In this document: piece by piece, positions 44,403 through 54,751 of the stretch
How the letters are laid out: every line of letters begins with the position of its first letter
Numbering within the stretch: position 1 is the stretch's first letter
Origin: Psychrobacter sp. Pi2-52
Lineage (GTDB): Bacteria > Pseudomonadota > Gammaproteobacteria > Pseudomonadales > Moraxellaceae
Direction of reading: 5' to 3'
Assembly (NCBI RefSeq): GCF_904846705.1
Contig: NZ_CAJHBS010000011.1
Span: forward strand, 1 to 64,000
Length of the DNA: 64,000 bases
Made by a program: the position numbers and the translations under genes
The notes under the pieces: generated by a model
Database searches by the model: none
Told to the model about the DNA's origin: nothing
Seen by the model: the letters and a program-made list of their open reading frames with translations, nothing else

Positions 44403-47400
44403 ATGACAGACCTTAGCGATCCAACCAGTACCATTGACTTGTCTACACAACCGAATTTATTTGATGAATATTTAGATGAACTGACTTTATCTGCTGTGCC
44501 TGAGCGTAAAAATGATGTCATACCGGCAGTTGAGGTTGATCTAACGGGTAAACACCTGATTGAAGCCTCAGCGGGCACGGGCAAAACTTGGACGTTGACC
44601 GGTATCGTGCTGCGCCTACTGATCGAAGCGCGACGTGCACCAGAGCAAATCATTGCCACGACTTTTACACGAGCCGCCGCTGCTGAAATGCGTCAACGTA
44701 TTCATGATCGTTTGGTAGATTTTTATCAATTATTACAATGGGTTAATAGCCTAAGTGCTGATACTGGCAATAAAGAGAGTCTCTATCCCAACATATTGCA
44801 AGTCATGCCTGAGGGTAATAAAGACGCACAAGCAGGCAGTAATTCAGACGTAGACGCAAACGTTGAGACAGATATTGACGATTTAAATCAAGACCTTGCT
44901 GCTGATAAGCAAGCGGCGGCAGAGAAACGTAAACAAGCAAAAAAAGACCGTGAAGATTGGCTGGTTAATCAGGCCAAATATGTGCGCTTAGACGGTATTA
45001 TGCAAGATCCTATCAACCTGCATCTCGTCGGTTATTTGCTAGATCATGTGTACAGTTACCCCATGGCGGAAGCTATTAGGCGTACGGCACTGGTACTAAC
45101 CACATTGGATAAGCTGTTTGTAGGCACGCTCGATAGCTTGGCGCAAAAATGGCTGACGGAGTACAGTAGCGAAACTGGTCACCAGCAGGGTATGGGGATT
45201 ATTGAAGACAGCAGTATTGAACAAGTTACAGATAGCATTGTTCATGATGAGCTGCGTCAGTTTCAGAGCCGATTATACTATGAGCAGCCTAAACTTTACG
45301 CGCTAATGGATCAGCAAGGTAAACTGTCTGCAGTGGGCGATCATAAGAAATATGTGACGCGCTCACTCAACTTTATCTCTGCGCCGATTGATGAAATAAG
45401 GATTGAGAAAAGCTTTGACTTTGATGCATACGAAGAGCTAATCAATGAGTTTTCTCAGTTAGATTTAGCTGATATCCAGCCTTACTTAAATCCTGATTAT
45501 AGAAAGTCTCAAGGTTTTCGTGGTGGTTCTAATTTAACCAAACAGTTTAATGCCATTATCGAGGTGCATCAAAAGATATCGCAGTATCAGATGACCTTTA
45601 ATAGCTATTTAAATGAGAGCGAAAACAAGATTCTGACATCATTGCAGGATTCTAGATATCCCGATGAAGATGGCAAAATTAAGAACTTTAATAAGAATAA
45701 AGAAAAAGAGCATCAGACGCTTTTTGAGTTAGAGACTATTAGTAAGTTAATGGCTATCTTAGAGATGCTTGATAGTTTAAATCAGCATATTTTGTTGGTA
45801 TTAGCCAATCTTAACCGTCATATTGTGCTGGCTGTGCGTAATAGACTACCAGTAATTTTAGAAGAGCGCGGCGAGACGACCTTTAGTTTGCAGATGGTAC
45901 GCTTAAACCAAGCATTGACTGGCCGCCAAGGAGATAAGCTGGCGCGTTATATTCGTCATCATTATCCTGTGGCATTGATTGATGAGTCGCAAGATATCAA
46001 TGGCGAGCAAGCCATTATGATTGAAAGCATTTATTTGCCAAAGAATAAGCGTAAACAGTCGGACAATGACAAGCAGTCAACCACTAAAAAAGCCAATCAT
46101 GAGTTTCTGCTATTGGTTGGCGATCCCAAACAGGCTATTTATGGGTTTCGTGGTGGCGATGTGGCCAACTATAATTATATGAAAGCCCAGTTTGACAAGA
46201 GTACGCTTTGGACACTTGATATCAATCGCCGTTCTAATGCGGGTGTGATTAACGCATTGAACTGCTGGTTTGGTATGGCTGATGCAACAACTGCTGAGAA
46301 TAAGCTGTCGCAGTTGGGTACTGGTATTCACTACCAACATATCAAAGCGGCAAAACCGGAATATGAGCTGTCTTGGTTTAATGCGTCAAATAGTCTGGAT
46401 GATGTACTGGTGACAGAGGTGCTTTCTGATCAGCCCGTGAGCTTATTGCACCTGCCTTATGACAAGGAAAAAAAGTTTGATTATGATGAGCATGAAATAA
46501 CAGCTCGCCATATAGCCACTTTGCTTAATAGTGGTCAGACACTTAAAGGTAAGCCTATTCAGCCAAGTGATATTGGGGTGTTGGCACGTGCTAAGAAGGA
46601 CTTAAAGCGAGTTGAAGACGAGCTGGTAAAACTTAATGTGCCGACCTTGACCACTAGTGATGTCAGCATCTTTGAGACGATTATGGCAGAAGATGTGGCA
46701 GCATTGCTGAGTGCCATGCTATACCCGTATCGTCATGACATGATTAATCGGGTATTGACCAGTCATCTATATGGCCTGAGTATCAAAAACATCAAAGCCA
46801 TGATGACGGATCATGAATCAGGTATTACCGAGGGTAGCAGTACACCAAGCGCCCATTCAAACCGTTCTAATTCGAAAGACCTCTCAACTAATGAAGCTAC
46901 TGATACTAAAAAAAGCTATCAAGACTTTATTACCTATCTAAAAGAAGGGGCACAGCGTTGGCAACACTTTGGCATCTTATCAGCGCTACATTATTTATTA
47001 GATAAAAGCCCTGTACAGCCACAAGGCGTATGGCAAGCCCTAGCTGCGCATCCAGAAGGTGACCGTCATATCATGGACTTGCGTCATGTAATGGACATCT
47101 TGGCGCAGTATGGTCTAGGCATGGGCGAATATGAGCTACTGGCGTGGTTCAGGCAGCATATAGATGCAGCGCCTAATAGTGATTGGGCTAAGCAATATCC
47201 GCTACCGACAGAGTCTGGTGTGCAATTGATGACTATTCATAAGTCAAAAGGGCTTGAGTTCCCTATTGTCTATGTATTGGGGATGGATGATGCCAGTAGA
47301 AAATCAGGCACCAATGAGAAGTATGGCCTGTACTTATATAACGCGCAACAAGCGCCTTCAGCGTTAGTACAACAGTCGACAGATAATCAATCAACAGGAA

Positions 47401-48926
47401 ATCAGCGCCGCTTCTCACCATTGCAAGGATCTGCTACTGTCGAGGGCTACTACACCGATATCGAAACACAAGAAGGTTTTGATGAGCTGCGCCGCCTTGG
47501 CTATGTAGCATTTACTCGGGCTAGTGAGCAGCTCTATGTAGTGTTAAAAGAGGCCTATAGAAATACCGATTGTGACTTAAGACCAGTGTGCCATTGGTTT
47601 GCCTCCGAGGATGTCAAGTTTGAGCTACCTGATAGACTCAAAGGTACCATAGGCATGCTCAGAGGGCATAAAGTTAATGAGTTCTATGACAATAATTACG
47701 CAAACAAAACTGCTAATTCAACAGACGTAAATGACAGTGCTCAACTGGCTACTACCAAATCAAATGCTCATAAGCCTACGACAGAAGCTATTGAGTACGC
47801 GCCATTTTCTGAGGTGATGAAAACCAATTATTTTTATGGTTGGGCTAAGACTAGCTTTACCGCTTTGGCACGTCAGCTAGATGAATCTACACAAGCAATG
47901 GCGATAGTGGATGAGCGTATTGATGATGCGATAGAGATTGATATGACGGAGTCTTCAGCTTCGAATATCTCTTTACTTAATAACGACGAGTCTCTCGAAC
48001 AAGACAGTGAACTAAGCCTCAAGTTAGAAGATGATATCCGTTTTACCTTTGTAAAAGGCGCCAATGCCGGTACGTTTTTACATGAGATATTTGAACAAAT
48101 TGATTTCACTAATAAAGCCCAGTGGCCTCAGGTTATTGATAGAGCGATTAGTAGCTATCAATTGCCGCTTATATATAGCAGTGCTGAACAACAGAGCCGC
48201 AGATCACAAGGCAAGAAACAAAGAAATAGTGATGGGTTTGATCTTGAGTCAATAGATACAACCAAGCATGAGGCATTAATTAATTGGATTGAAGAAGTGT
48301 TGCATGCGCCACTGTTGGCTTCCAATCAACCCTTGATTGCTCTTGATAAAGGTAAGCGATTTGCCGAGTTAGAGTTCAACATGGGGCTGTCAGAGAATTT
48401 TAAAGCACAGGATATTAGTAAGCTTTTCCAACGGTATTTACCTGACGAAACAGATAAACACGTCACTCTAGTGCCACAAAACAAAGCACATCTGTATCGT
48501 TATTTGCGTGGTGAGATTGACTTGGTGTATGAGCATGCTGGCAAGTATTATGTGGTCGATTATAAGAGTAACTTTCTAGGAAATAGCCTAAGCGATTACA
48601 ATGAGGATACCCTCAAGAAAGCAATGTCTAAAGCGGGGTACTGGCTACAAGCAGCAATCTATCAGGTAGCATTGCATCGGTTCCTTGCTATGAGAATCAG
48701 TGATTATACGGGTAACGAAGATAAATATTTAGGCGCTGTAGAGTACGTATTTTTACGCGGTGTGTATGACCCGAATGCTCAGGCAGCTACTATGCCTACA
48801 TCGCAAGATGTGGTTCAGTCTAATCACGATAACTTGAGCGATAAAAGTTGTTATGGACTGGTTACTTGGGATATTCCCATTGCATTCATTAAAGGTCTAG
48901 ATGCCTTGTTTGGCCTGCCGGATTAA
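44403..48926 (+). CDS. recB: Exodeoxyribonuclease V subunit beta, RecB
   Basis: The 1507-aa protein has a UvrD-type Walker A ASAGTGKT at residues 55-62, TTFTRAAAAEMRQRI, the helicase motifs VALIDESQDINGEQ, LLVGDPKQAIYGFRGGD and LMTIHKSKGLEFPIVYV, and the C-terminal nuclease domain with GEIDLVYEHAGKYYVVDYKSN. It carries 3'-5' helicase and nuclease activity of RecBCD. It is longer than E. coli RecB (1180 aa) through acidic or charged inserts near residues 140-190 and in the linker before the nuclease. It starts 76 bases after recC. Confidence 0.96.
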   Translation: MTDLSDPTSTIDLSTQPNLFDEYLDELTLSAVPERKNDVIPAVEVDLTGKHLIEASAGTGKTWTLTGIVLRLLIEARRAPEQIIATTFTRAAAAEMRQRIHDRLVDFYQLLQWVNSLSADTGNKESLYPNILQVMPEGNKDAQAGSNSDVDANVETDIDDLNQDLAADKQAAAEKRKQAKKDREDWLVNQAKYVRLDGIMQDPINLHLVGYLLDHVYSYPMAEAIRRTALVLTTLDKLFVGTLDSLAQKWLTEYSSETGHQQGMGIIEDSSIEQVTDSIVHDELRQFQSRLYYEQPKLYALMDQQGKLSAVGDHKKYVTRSLNFISAPIDEIRIEKSFDFDAYEELINEFSQLDLADIQPYLNPDYRKSQGFRGGSNLTKQFNAIIEVHQKISQYQMTFNSYLNESENKILTSLQDSRYPDEDGKIKNFNKNKEKEHQTLFELETISKLMAILEMLDSLNQHILLVLANLNRHIVLAVRNRLPVILEERGETTFSLQMVRLNQALTGRQGDKLARYIRHHYPVALIDESQDINGEQAIMIESIYLPKNKRKQSDNDKQSTTKKANHEFLLLVGDPKQAIYGFRGGDVANYNYMKAQFDKSTLWTLDINRRSNAGVINALNCWFGMADATTAENKLSQLGTGIHYQHIKAAKPEYELSWFNASNSLDDVLVTEVLSDQPVSLLHLPYDKEKKFDYDEHEITARHIATLLNSGQTLKGKPIQPSDIGVLARAKKDLKRVEDELVKLNVPTLTTSDVSIFETIMAEDVAALLSAMLYPYRHDMINRVLTSHLYGLSIKNIKAMMTDHESGITEGSSTPSAHSNRSNSKDLSTNEATDTKKSYQDFITYLKEGAQRWQHFGILSALHYLLDKSPVQPQGVWQALAAHPEGDRHIMDLRHVMDILAQYGLGMGEYELLAWFRQHIDAAPNSDWAKQYPLPTESGVQLMTIHKSKGLEFPIVYVLGMDDASRKSGTNEKYGLYLYNAQQAPSALVQQSTDNQSTGNQRRFSPLQGSATVEGYYTDIETQEGFDELRRLGYVAFTRASEQLYVVLKEAYRNTDCDLRPVCHWFASEDVKFELPDRLKGTIGMLRGHKVNEFYDNNYANKTANSTDVNDSAQLATTKSNAHKPTTEAIEYAPFSEVMKTNYFYGWAKTSFTALARQLDESTQAMAIVDERIDDAIEIDMTESSASNISLLNNDESLEQDSELSLKLEDDIRFTFVKGANAGTFLHEIFEQIDFTNKAQWPQVIDRAISSYQLPLIYSSAEQQSRRSQGKKQRNSDGFDLESIDTTKHEALINWIEEVLHAPLLASNQPLIALDKGKRFAELEFNMGLSENFKAQDISKLFQRYLPDETDKHVTLVPQNKAHLYRYLRGEIDLVYEHAGKYYVVDYKSNFLGNSLSDYNEDTLKKAMSKAGYWLQAAIYQVALHRFLAMRISDYTGNEDKYLGAVEYVFLRGVYDPNAQAATMPTSQDVVQSNHDNLSDKSCYGLVTWDIPIAFIKGLDALFGLPD

Positions 48927-49000
48927 TAAACCTTATATAGCAATTAGATAGATAAAAATTGTTATAGCAGTTAATCAGATTAAAAAGAGATAAATATACG

Positions 49001-51211
49001 ATGAGTAATAATAACAATAAAAGTAAGTCAGCCATTAGCTTACAAGAGAGCTGGGCCAGTAACATCAGCGACTATATCTTGTTGCGTCGTCAGCAAACAC
49101 ATGTAGCATATGACGCGGCAGATGCAAAGACGAATGATGAGAGCAAAAAAATCAATAAGTCGGAAAACAATGACTTATTTACTGCTCTATTCGTTATTTT
49201 AGCGGCTCATTTGGAAGAGGGCCATACTGTATTAACTGTCGATACAGCCGATCATGGAGCTCCCATGCAAGGTCAGATTAATGGGGAAGTAGTCACGTTA
49301 TATGCATGGCAGCAGCAATTATTGGGGATACTGGCAACACCAATTTTTGCGCTGATTGATACTCAGATAAAAACGCAAATAGACACGCAATCAAACGATG
49401 ATACTACAACGGAGACATCGCTATTTGTATTACTAGATACTTTGTTTGGTCAGCGAGATTACTTGTGGGCGCAGCTAGCACTGAGTAACCATGAAAAAGA
49501 GATGTTGATCAAACGTTTTGATGCGATAACTACGTTATATCATCGATTGAAAAATAGCGACTTAAATACTTTCGTTCATTCAATCCATGAGCATGCTTTA
49601 TTTGCTAATGTTAATGCGAACACTAATTGTAACAACAATCAAAATAGCCTAAGCAAAGATAATCAACCAATTATTTATAACATAACTAAGAATAAAGAGA
49701 CCCAAGGTTCGAAAATCACATTTTGGCTACACCGCACATGGCAAGCAGAATTTAACTTAGCGCAGCATATCAATCATATTTTGAATCAGCAGATAGTGCC
49801 TTTAGACATTACCATGCCTGAGAACTTAAATGACCAACAGATAGCCGCTATCAATGTAGCGAACAATAATGCATTTAGTATCATTACTGGTGGCCCAGGG
49901 ACAGGTAAAACCTACACTGTAGCTCAATTGGTTATCGCGTTACAACAGGCGACAGAGAGTAGGGGGGATGAGTCTGAACATATTAGGTTTAGCACAGACA
50001 GTGCTAGTCTAGCATTAGCAGCGCCAACGGGTAAGGCGGCCCAACGTATGCAGGAGTCTCTACAGGCGGCTTTAGACGACGCAAATGTAGAGCTACAGTT
50101 GCAAGAGGCAAAAACCATCCATCGTCTGCTAGGTATCGGTCGAACGGGTAGACCGCGCTACGATACCAACAACCCACTCGGTGAAGATATTATCATCGTT
50201 GATGAAGCATCTATGCTCGGAGTTGAGTTAGCCAATTATCTTGTGAGCGCAGTAAAGCCAGGTGCTAGGCTAATACTATTAGGCGATGCTAATCAGTTAG
50301 CAGCCGTCGATGCAGGAGCAGTATTGGCTGATCTCTGTCGCATTCCGCTACTGCAACCCATACATGCAGAACTAACCGAGAGCCGCCGATTTAGCGCCGA
50401 GTCAGGTATCGGTAAACTGGCCACTCAAATCAATAAAGCAGAGACAAATCTTCAAGCTATTTTGCAATTATTAAGGCAAGACGCTGCTTTGAGTTTTCAA
50501 TATGTTAATACGTTACAAGCAGAGTCCATATCAAATAACAAGATAAAAAATAGCCTAAGCAAAGAAAAAATTATCTCAAAAATCTCAAATAATTACCAAT
50601 TATACGTAGATAAAGTTAAAAGTTTACTAAAGAATCCAATAGAAAAATCCGTGCCAGAATCCGTTAAAAATACTACCTCTTCGTTAATGGAGGTATTTAA
50701 TCAATTTAGAATCCTCACTGCTGGCCATAATGGTGAGTGGGGCGACCACTATATCAATAACTACCTTACTCAGTGGCATCTCGCTGAGCTAAAGTTACCA
50801 TTGGGTCAAAATACATGGTTCCATGGACGTCCTGTTATGGTGCTACAAAATAACTATGAGCTTGGGCTATTTAATGGGGATATTGGTTTCTGCTTACAAA
50901 CATCAGATGAAAGAAGCCAATTAGAGGTATTCTTTGAAAATAAGACACAAGGGATAGCTGTTAATTTGCTCAATGAAGAGGTGATAGCCACCGCGTATGC
51001 AATGACTATTCATAAGTCACAAGGATCTGAATTTGATCATGTTGCTATTACTTTTGATAACAGCCATGCAAGATTGCTAAGCAAAGAGCTTATCTATACA
51101 GCAGTGACTCGTGCTAAGAAGCAGGTAACGATATATAGTACCAAACACGCTTTAGAAAAAGCGGTTCAAACACCAACTGAACGCCATACTGGTTTGGCAT
51201 TACAGTTTTAA
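49001..51211 (+). CDS. recD: Exodeoxyribonuclease V subunit alpha, RecD
   Basis: The 736-aa protein has the superfamily 1B helicase motifs GGPGTGKTYT near residue 297, APTGKAAQRMQESL, IIVDEASMLGVELAN, LLGDANQLAAVDAGAVLADLC and the C-terminal AYAMTIHKSQGSEFDHV with YTAVTRAKK. It is the 5'-3' motor of RecBCD. Two AT-rich inserts (about 49,610-49,700 and 50,520-50,690) are unlike the rest and each contains the same 19-base sequence. E. coli RecD has 608 aa, and the inserts account for much of the difference. It is the last gene of the operon and is followed by a terminator. Confidence 0.96.
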   Translation: MSNNNNKSKSAISLQESWASNISDYILLRRQQTHVAYDAADAKTNDESKKINKSENNDLFTALFVILAAHLEEGHTVLTVDTADHGAPMQGQINGEVVTLYAWQQQLLGILATPIFALIDTQIKTQIDTQSNDDTTTETSLFVLLDTLFGQRDYLWAQLALSNHEKEMLIKRFDAITTLYHRLKNSDLNTFVHSIHEHALFANVNANTNCNNNQNSLSKDNQPIIYNITKNKETQGSKITFWLHRTWQAEFNLAQHINHILNQQIVPLDITMPENLNDQQIAAINVANNNAFSIITGGPGTGKTYTVAQLVIALQQATESRGDESEHIRFSTDSASLALAAPTGKAAQRMQESLQAALDDANVELQLQEAKTIHRLLGIGRTGRPRYDTNNPLGEDIIIVDEASMLGVELANYLVSAVKPGARLILLGDANQLAAVDAGAVLADLCRIPLLQPIHAELTESRRFSAESGIGKLATQINKAETNLQAILQLLRQDAALSFQYVNTLQAESISNNKIKNSLSKEKIISKISNNYQLYVDKVKSLLKNPIEKSVPESVKNTTSSLMEVFNQFRILTAGHNGEWGDHYINNYLTQWHLAELKLPLGQNTWFHGRPVMVLQNNYELGLFNGDIGFCLQTSDERSQLEVFFENKTQGIAVNLLNEEVIATAYAMTIHKSQGSEFDHVAITFDNSHARLLSKELIYTAVTRAKKQVTIYSTKHALEKAVQTPTERHTGLALQF
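49641..50565 (+). repeat. 19-base repeat pair within recD
   Basis: AAAATAGCCTAAGCAAAGA occurs at 49641-49659 and 50547-50565, both inside AT-rich inserts of RecD and encoding NSLSK. The 12-base core AATAGCCTAAGC is also at 41249-41260 (recC) and 48582-48593 (recB). Confidence 0.8.
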
Positions 51212-51253
51212 CGATTCATTCAAGTTGTTGTCGGCGCAATAAGTCAGCGCAAT

Positions 51254-51282
51254 AAAAAAGCATCCAAATTGGATGCTTTTTT
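51254..51282. terminator. Bidirectional terminator between recD and hpt
   Basis: AAAAAAGCATCC and GGATGCTTTTTT form a 12-bp perfect stem with a 5-base loop. The A- and T-runs on each side serve both converging genes. Confidence 0.92.
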
Positions 51283-51316
51283 AGGACTTAACTATTTTAA
51301 TCAATTAAGTCTAGAA

Positions 51317-51880
51317 TTAAACTTTGTCTTCTTTGATTGCATAGATACCTGGCAGGTGACGCAAGTAACCATGGAAATCCATACCACAACCGTAAACATA
51401 GCGATCTGCAACATCAATACCCACAAAATCTACGTCGAAATCTGCAACTTTGCGATCATGTTGCTTGTTAAGCAAGACACAAGACTCAAGTGATAGAGGC
51501 TTTTCTTTGCTTAATTCTTCAACAACTGCTTTTAGGGTAATACCTTCGTCAAAGATGTCGTCGATTAACAATACGTGCTCACCTTCGATACTAACATCAG
51601 GCTTGAATTTCCAATCAAGCTCATTAGTACCTTCGTTATCACGATAACGAGTCGCATGGATATAATGCATGCGATGGTAGAACGTAAGATGTGTCAGTAG
51701 TTGACCAGCTGGGATCAAGCCGCCGTTCATCACGACCATAACAATTGGGTTTAGACCAGCATAATGTAGATTGAGCTGAGCGGCCAAACGCTCATAAGCA
51801 GCAGCTACTTCGATACTGCTGATAAGGCACTCTGAGTTACGTAGGGTTTTTTCAATTTCTTGGTTACTGATTTGGGTCAT
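51317..51880 (-). CDS. hpt: Hypoxanthine-guanine phosphoribosyltransferase
   Basis: The 187-aa protein has the phosphoribosyltransferase PRPP loop VLLIDDIFDEGITLKAV at residues 103-119, MVVMNGGLIPAGQLL near 48-62 and the C-terminal VDFVGIDVADRYVYGCGMDF that contacts the purine. It belongs to the type I phosphoribosyltransferases of the purine salvage group, converting hypoxanthine or guanine to the nucleotide with PRPP in the cytoplasm. Specificity between the two bases cannot be read. It converges on recD and shares its terminator. Confidence 0.88.
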   Translation of the reverse strand: MTQISNQEIEKTLRNSECLISSIEVAAAYERLAAQLNLHYAGLNPIVMVVMNGGLIPAGQLLTHLTFYHRMHYIHATRYRDNEGTNELDWKFKPDVSIEGEHVLLIDDIFDEGITLKAVVEELSKEKPLSLESCVLLNKQHDRKVADFDVDFVGIDVADRYVYGCGMDFHGYLRHLPGIYAIKEDKV

Positions 51881-51982
51881 CGGGTGCGCCTTTGGTAAAA
51901 AGTGCCGCTTATTTTAGCAAATTTTAGTGAATTTGCCCAACGTCATATGATTTTTGGAACAAAATTAATCCAAATTTTGGGG

Positions 51983-52651
51983 TTATTCTGGCTTTTCTAT
52001 AATAAATGGACGGTAATAATTGGCCAATCTATTCAATGAGTCATTTGGTAGGTCAGGTAATAGCTTATTAAGTGCCATACTCATGCCTTTATCAATTGCC
52101 GATTTGGCAACTGGAACTGACTTACGTTTGATCATGCCTAGCTTTAATGTCTCGGCATAACGACTGATAAAGTGGGTCAATGTTTCTTCGTTCATGGTTT
52201 CAAGTGCCGTTTTAAATTTGGCTCTATCTACATGTTCAGGCGTGATAGCAGCAAACCCTTCAGTGATGGTATTGGCATCTTTTTCTGACAGTTTAAAGCC
52301 GACACGTTTAACACCTTCATTATCAATAAAGGTTGCATGATCCCTTAGAAAATGAAAGCTTGGTAACACGTCTTTGTTATTTTCTTTACCTAGTAAGATA
52401 TTGAGTAGAGTATCTGTTGCGCGTTCAATCGTTCCAACAATTTTGCGCATAGAGGCTTGGCGCTCAGGGTTAGGAATAATCTCTACCAAACCAACCAATA
52501 AATTATCAGTAAGATCGCGCGCTGTCTGATGCGTAAGAGCATCGCGATAAGGGTAGTACTCTACATTCTCATTTGAAGCAACGACTTGTTCGGCCTCACT
52601 GATTAAAGCTTTTAGTTTATCTGAGGGTACGAATCCAAAATAATGTGCCAT
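51983..52651 (-). CDS. Conserved hypothetical protein, 222 aa
   Basis: A soluble, mostly helical protein beginning MAHYFGFVPSDKLKALISEAEQ, with conserved-looking stretches FHFLRDHATFIDNEG and HFISRYAETLKLGMIK. There is no signal peptide, membrane segment or recognised catalytic motif. It lies 102 bases upstream of hpt on the same strand and may be co-transcribed with it. I do not recognise a function. The composition matches neighbouring chromosomal genes, so it is probably a genus-level core gene. Confidence 0.75.
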   Translation of the reverse strand: MAHYFGFVPSDKLKALISEAEQVVASNENVEYYPYRDALTHQTARDLTDNLLVGLVEIIPNPERQASMRKIVGTIERATDTLLNILLGKENNKDVLPSFHFLRDHATFIDNEGVKRVGFKLSEKDANTITEGFAAITPEHVDRAKFKTALETMNEETLTHFISRYAETLKLGMIKRKSVPVAKSAIDKGMSMALNKLLPDLPNDSLNRLANYYRPFIIEKPE

Positions 52652-52953
52652 TGCACTTCCTTTATTTGTTGTTTTTTATGTCTTACTTGCGTTACATTGA
52701 TCACCAAATCGGTTATTATTTAAACAAAGTTTCAGTCTCAGGCTCATCACACCAAATGTTGATTAGTGACATGCCCTAGTTATAAGATAAATGACTTTGT
52801 TGATTGGTAATAATTTTGCAAATTGCTAGAATTTACCTAAACGATAGATGAGCTGAGTCACTCATCGCACACTAATTTAGCATATTTTTCATATTTTAAT
52901 TCAAAAAGCTTGAACTTATAAGGCTATTGACTACTTGTCTAGGGAGAGATGAG
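52652..52953. other. Divergent intergenic region before cstA
   Basis: About 300 AT-rich bases between the minus-strand hypothetical gene and cstA. No gene or confident -35/-10 pair is seen. The only clear element is the GGGAGAGATGAG ribosome-binding site at its end. Confidence 0.5.
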
Positions 52954-54636
52954 ATGAATAGTGCTATTGTACTACTATTCGCCGTTGCCGCTATGCTCTG
53001 CGGCTACGTGTTTTATTCAAAATTTATCGCCACCAAAATTTTAGCATTGGACAACAGCCGTCCTACACCCGCACATACGATGAAAGATGGGATCGATTAT
53101 GTTCCCACCAATAAGTATGTATTGTGGGGGCATCACTTCACGTCAGTGGCAGGGGCTGCACCAATTATCGGTCCTGCAATTGCAGTTATTTGGGGCTGGG
53201 TGCCTGCCATTATTTGGGTAGTGGTAGGTACTATCTTTATGGCTGGTGTACATGATATGTCTGCTATTTGGGCAAGTATGCGTAATAGAGGTCAGTCGAT
53301 TGGCTCTATCGCTGGTACTGTCATGGGCACACGTGTTCGCAGCTTGATGATGGTTGTTATCTTCTTATTACTATTGATGGTCAATGCTGTATTTGGCGTA
53401 GCTATCGCCAATATGATGATCAAGACGCCATCTGCGGTATTGCCAGTTTGGGGTGCCTTAGTGGTTGCCTTTATCATCGGGCAGTGTATCTATCGCTACA
53501 ATATGAATTTGGTCTGGGTGTCCATTATCGGGGTAACTGCCTTGTACGGGCTTATCTATCTCGGCCCTATGTTCCCGATTGTGCTACCTGAAACCGTCAT
53601 GGGTTTGCCTGATAACGCAGTATGGATCTTGATCTTGTTTGCCTATGCGGCGATTGCGTCGTTGTTGCCCGTATGGATGCTGCTTCAACCGCGTGATTAT
53701 ATTAATGGCTTACAGTTATTTGTCGGTTTGATTCTACTATATGCTGCTATTTTCATTGGCACGCCTAATATTGTCGCGCCAGCAGTTAACACTGCATTAC
53801 CAGCGGATACACCGTCACTTCTACCATTGTTGTTTGTGACAATTGCTTGTGGTGCTATATCAGGTTTCCATGGTTTAGTCGCCACAGGGACTACTTCTAA
53901 GCAGATTGATAAAGAAGAAGACGTTCGTTTCGTTGGTTACTTCGGTGCATTGGGTGAGGGTATGCTAGCGCTTGGAGCAATCCTTGCAGCAACCGCAGGT
54001 TTTGCGACTCTTGGTGATTGGCAAGCAGTCTACCAAAAGTTCGGTGATGGCTCTATCGGTGCGTTCATCGATGGCGGTGCGACCATATTGAATGCCGGCG
54101 TTGGCATCGACATGGTGCTATCACAGACCATGCTCACGGTAATGGCTGCATTGTTTGCTGGTACGACGATGGATACTGGCGTACGTTTACAACGTTATAT
54201 CTTCCAAGAATTTGGTGAATTTTATAATTTGCCCGTACTGAATAAGAGTGTCGTTGCCACGTTACTTGCTGTCGGAAGCTGTTTGTTATTAGCGTTCGGT
54301 GCTGGTGGTATCGATGGCGCGGGCGGTATGATTATTTGGCCGCTATTTGGTACAACCAACCAGTTAATGGCTGCTTTAACCTTGATGATCGTTACCATTA
54401 TCTTGTTACGTAAGGGCAAGCCAGTTTGGTACACCTTAGCACCATTGTCGTTCTTGTTGGTTATGACTGTCTTTGCACTATTGATTCAGCTCAAAACCTT
54501 CTTTACTGATGGTAATTGGCTACTTATTATTATGGATATTATTATCTTAATCGCGACCATTTTAGTGACGTTTGAGAGTTTGTCTGTACTACGAAAAGAG
54601 TGGTCACTACATAAAGGTAAAAGCGGTGAGGTTTAA
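52954..54636 (+). CDS. cstA: Carbon starvation protein CstA family transporter
   Basis: The protein (560 aa from the ATG at 52954, which has a strong GGGAGAG site; an ATG nine codons upstream does not) is very hydrophobic with about 15 membrane helices. The CstA signature DGIDYVPTNKYVLWGHHFTSVAGAAPIIGP is cut here to its key parts: YVPTNKYVLWGHHF, IGPAIAV and GVHDMSAIWASMRNRGQSIG, then GAISGFHGLVATGTTSKQI. CstA proteins import peptides or pyruvate under carbon limitation. It is a shorter form than E. coli CstA (701 aa). It has its own terminator before the CC-ending gene. Confidence 0.92.
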   Translation: MNSAIVLLFAVAAMLCGYVFYSKFIATKILALDNSRPTPAHTMKDGIDYVPTNKYVLWGHHFTSVAGAAPIIGPAIAVIWGWVPAIIWVVVGTIFMAGVHDMSAIWASMRNRGQSIGSIAGTVMGTRVRSLMMVVIFLLLLMVNAVFGVAIANMMIKTPSAVLPVWGALVVAFIIGQCIYRYNMNLVWVSIIGVTALYGLIYLGPMFPIVLPETVMGLPDNAVWILILFAYAAIASLLPVWMLLQPRDYINGLQLFVGLILLYAAIFIGTPNIVAPAVNTALPADTPSLLPLLFVTIACGAISGFHGLVATGTTSKQIDKEEDVRFVGYFGALGEGMLALGAILAATAGFATLGDWQAVYQKFGDGSIGAFIDGGATILNAGVGIDMVLSQTMLTVMAALFAGTTMDTGVRLQRYIFQEFGEFYNLPVLNKSVVATLLAVGSCLLLAFGAGGIDGAGGMIIWPLFGTTNQLMAALTLMIVTIILLRKGKPVWYTLAPLSFLLVMTVFALLIQLKTFFTDGNWLLIIMDIIILIATILVTFESLSVLRKEWSLHKGKSGEV

Positions 54637-54666
54637 ACATTAAACCATATTGAGTGTCTGTTTAAT

Positions 54667-54699
54667 AAAAAACGCTAGCAGCAATTGCTGGCGTTTTTT
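54667..54699 (+). terminator. Terminator after cstA
   Basis: CGCTAGCA pairs with TGCTGGCG (one G-T wobble) around the loop GCAAT, flanked by A6 and T6 runs, 30 bases after the cstA stop. It can act in both directions. Confidence 0.88.
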
Positions 54700-54751
54700 G
54701 TATCATATAGGCATGATAGGTCATAATAATTAAGTAAAATACGAGTACATT

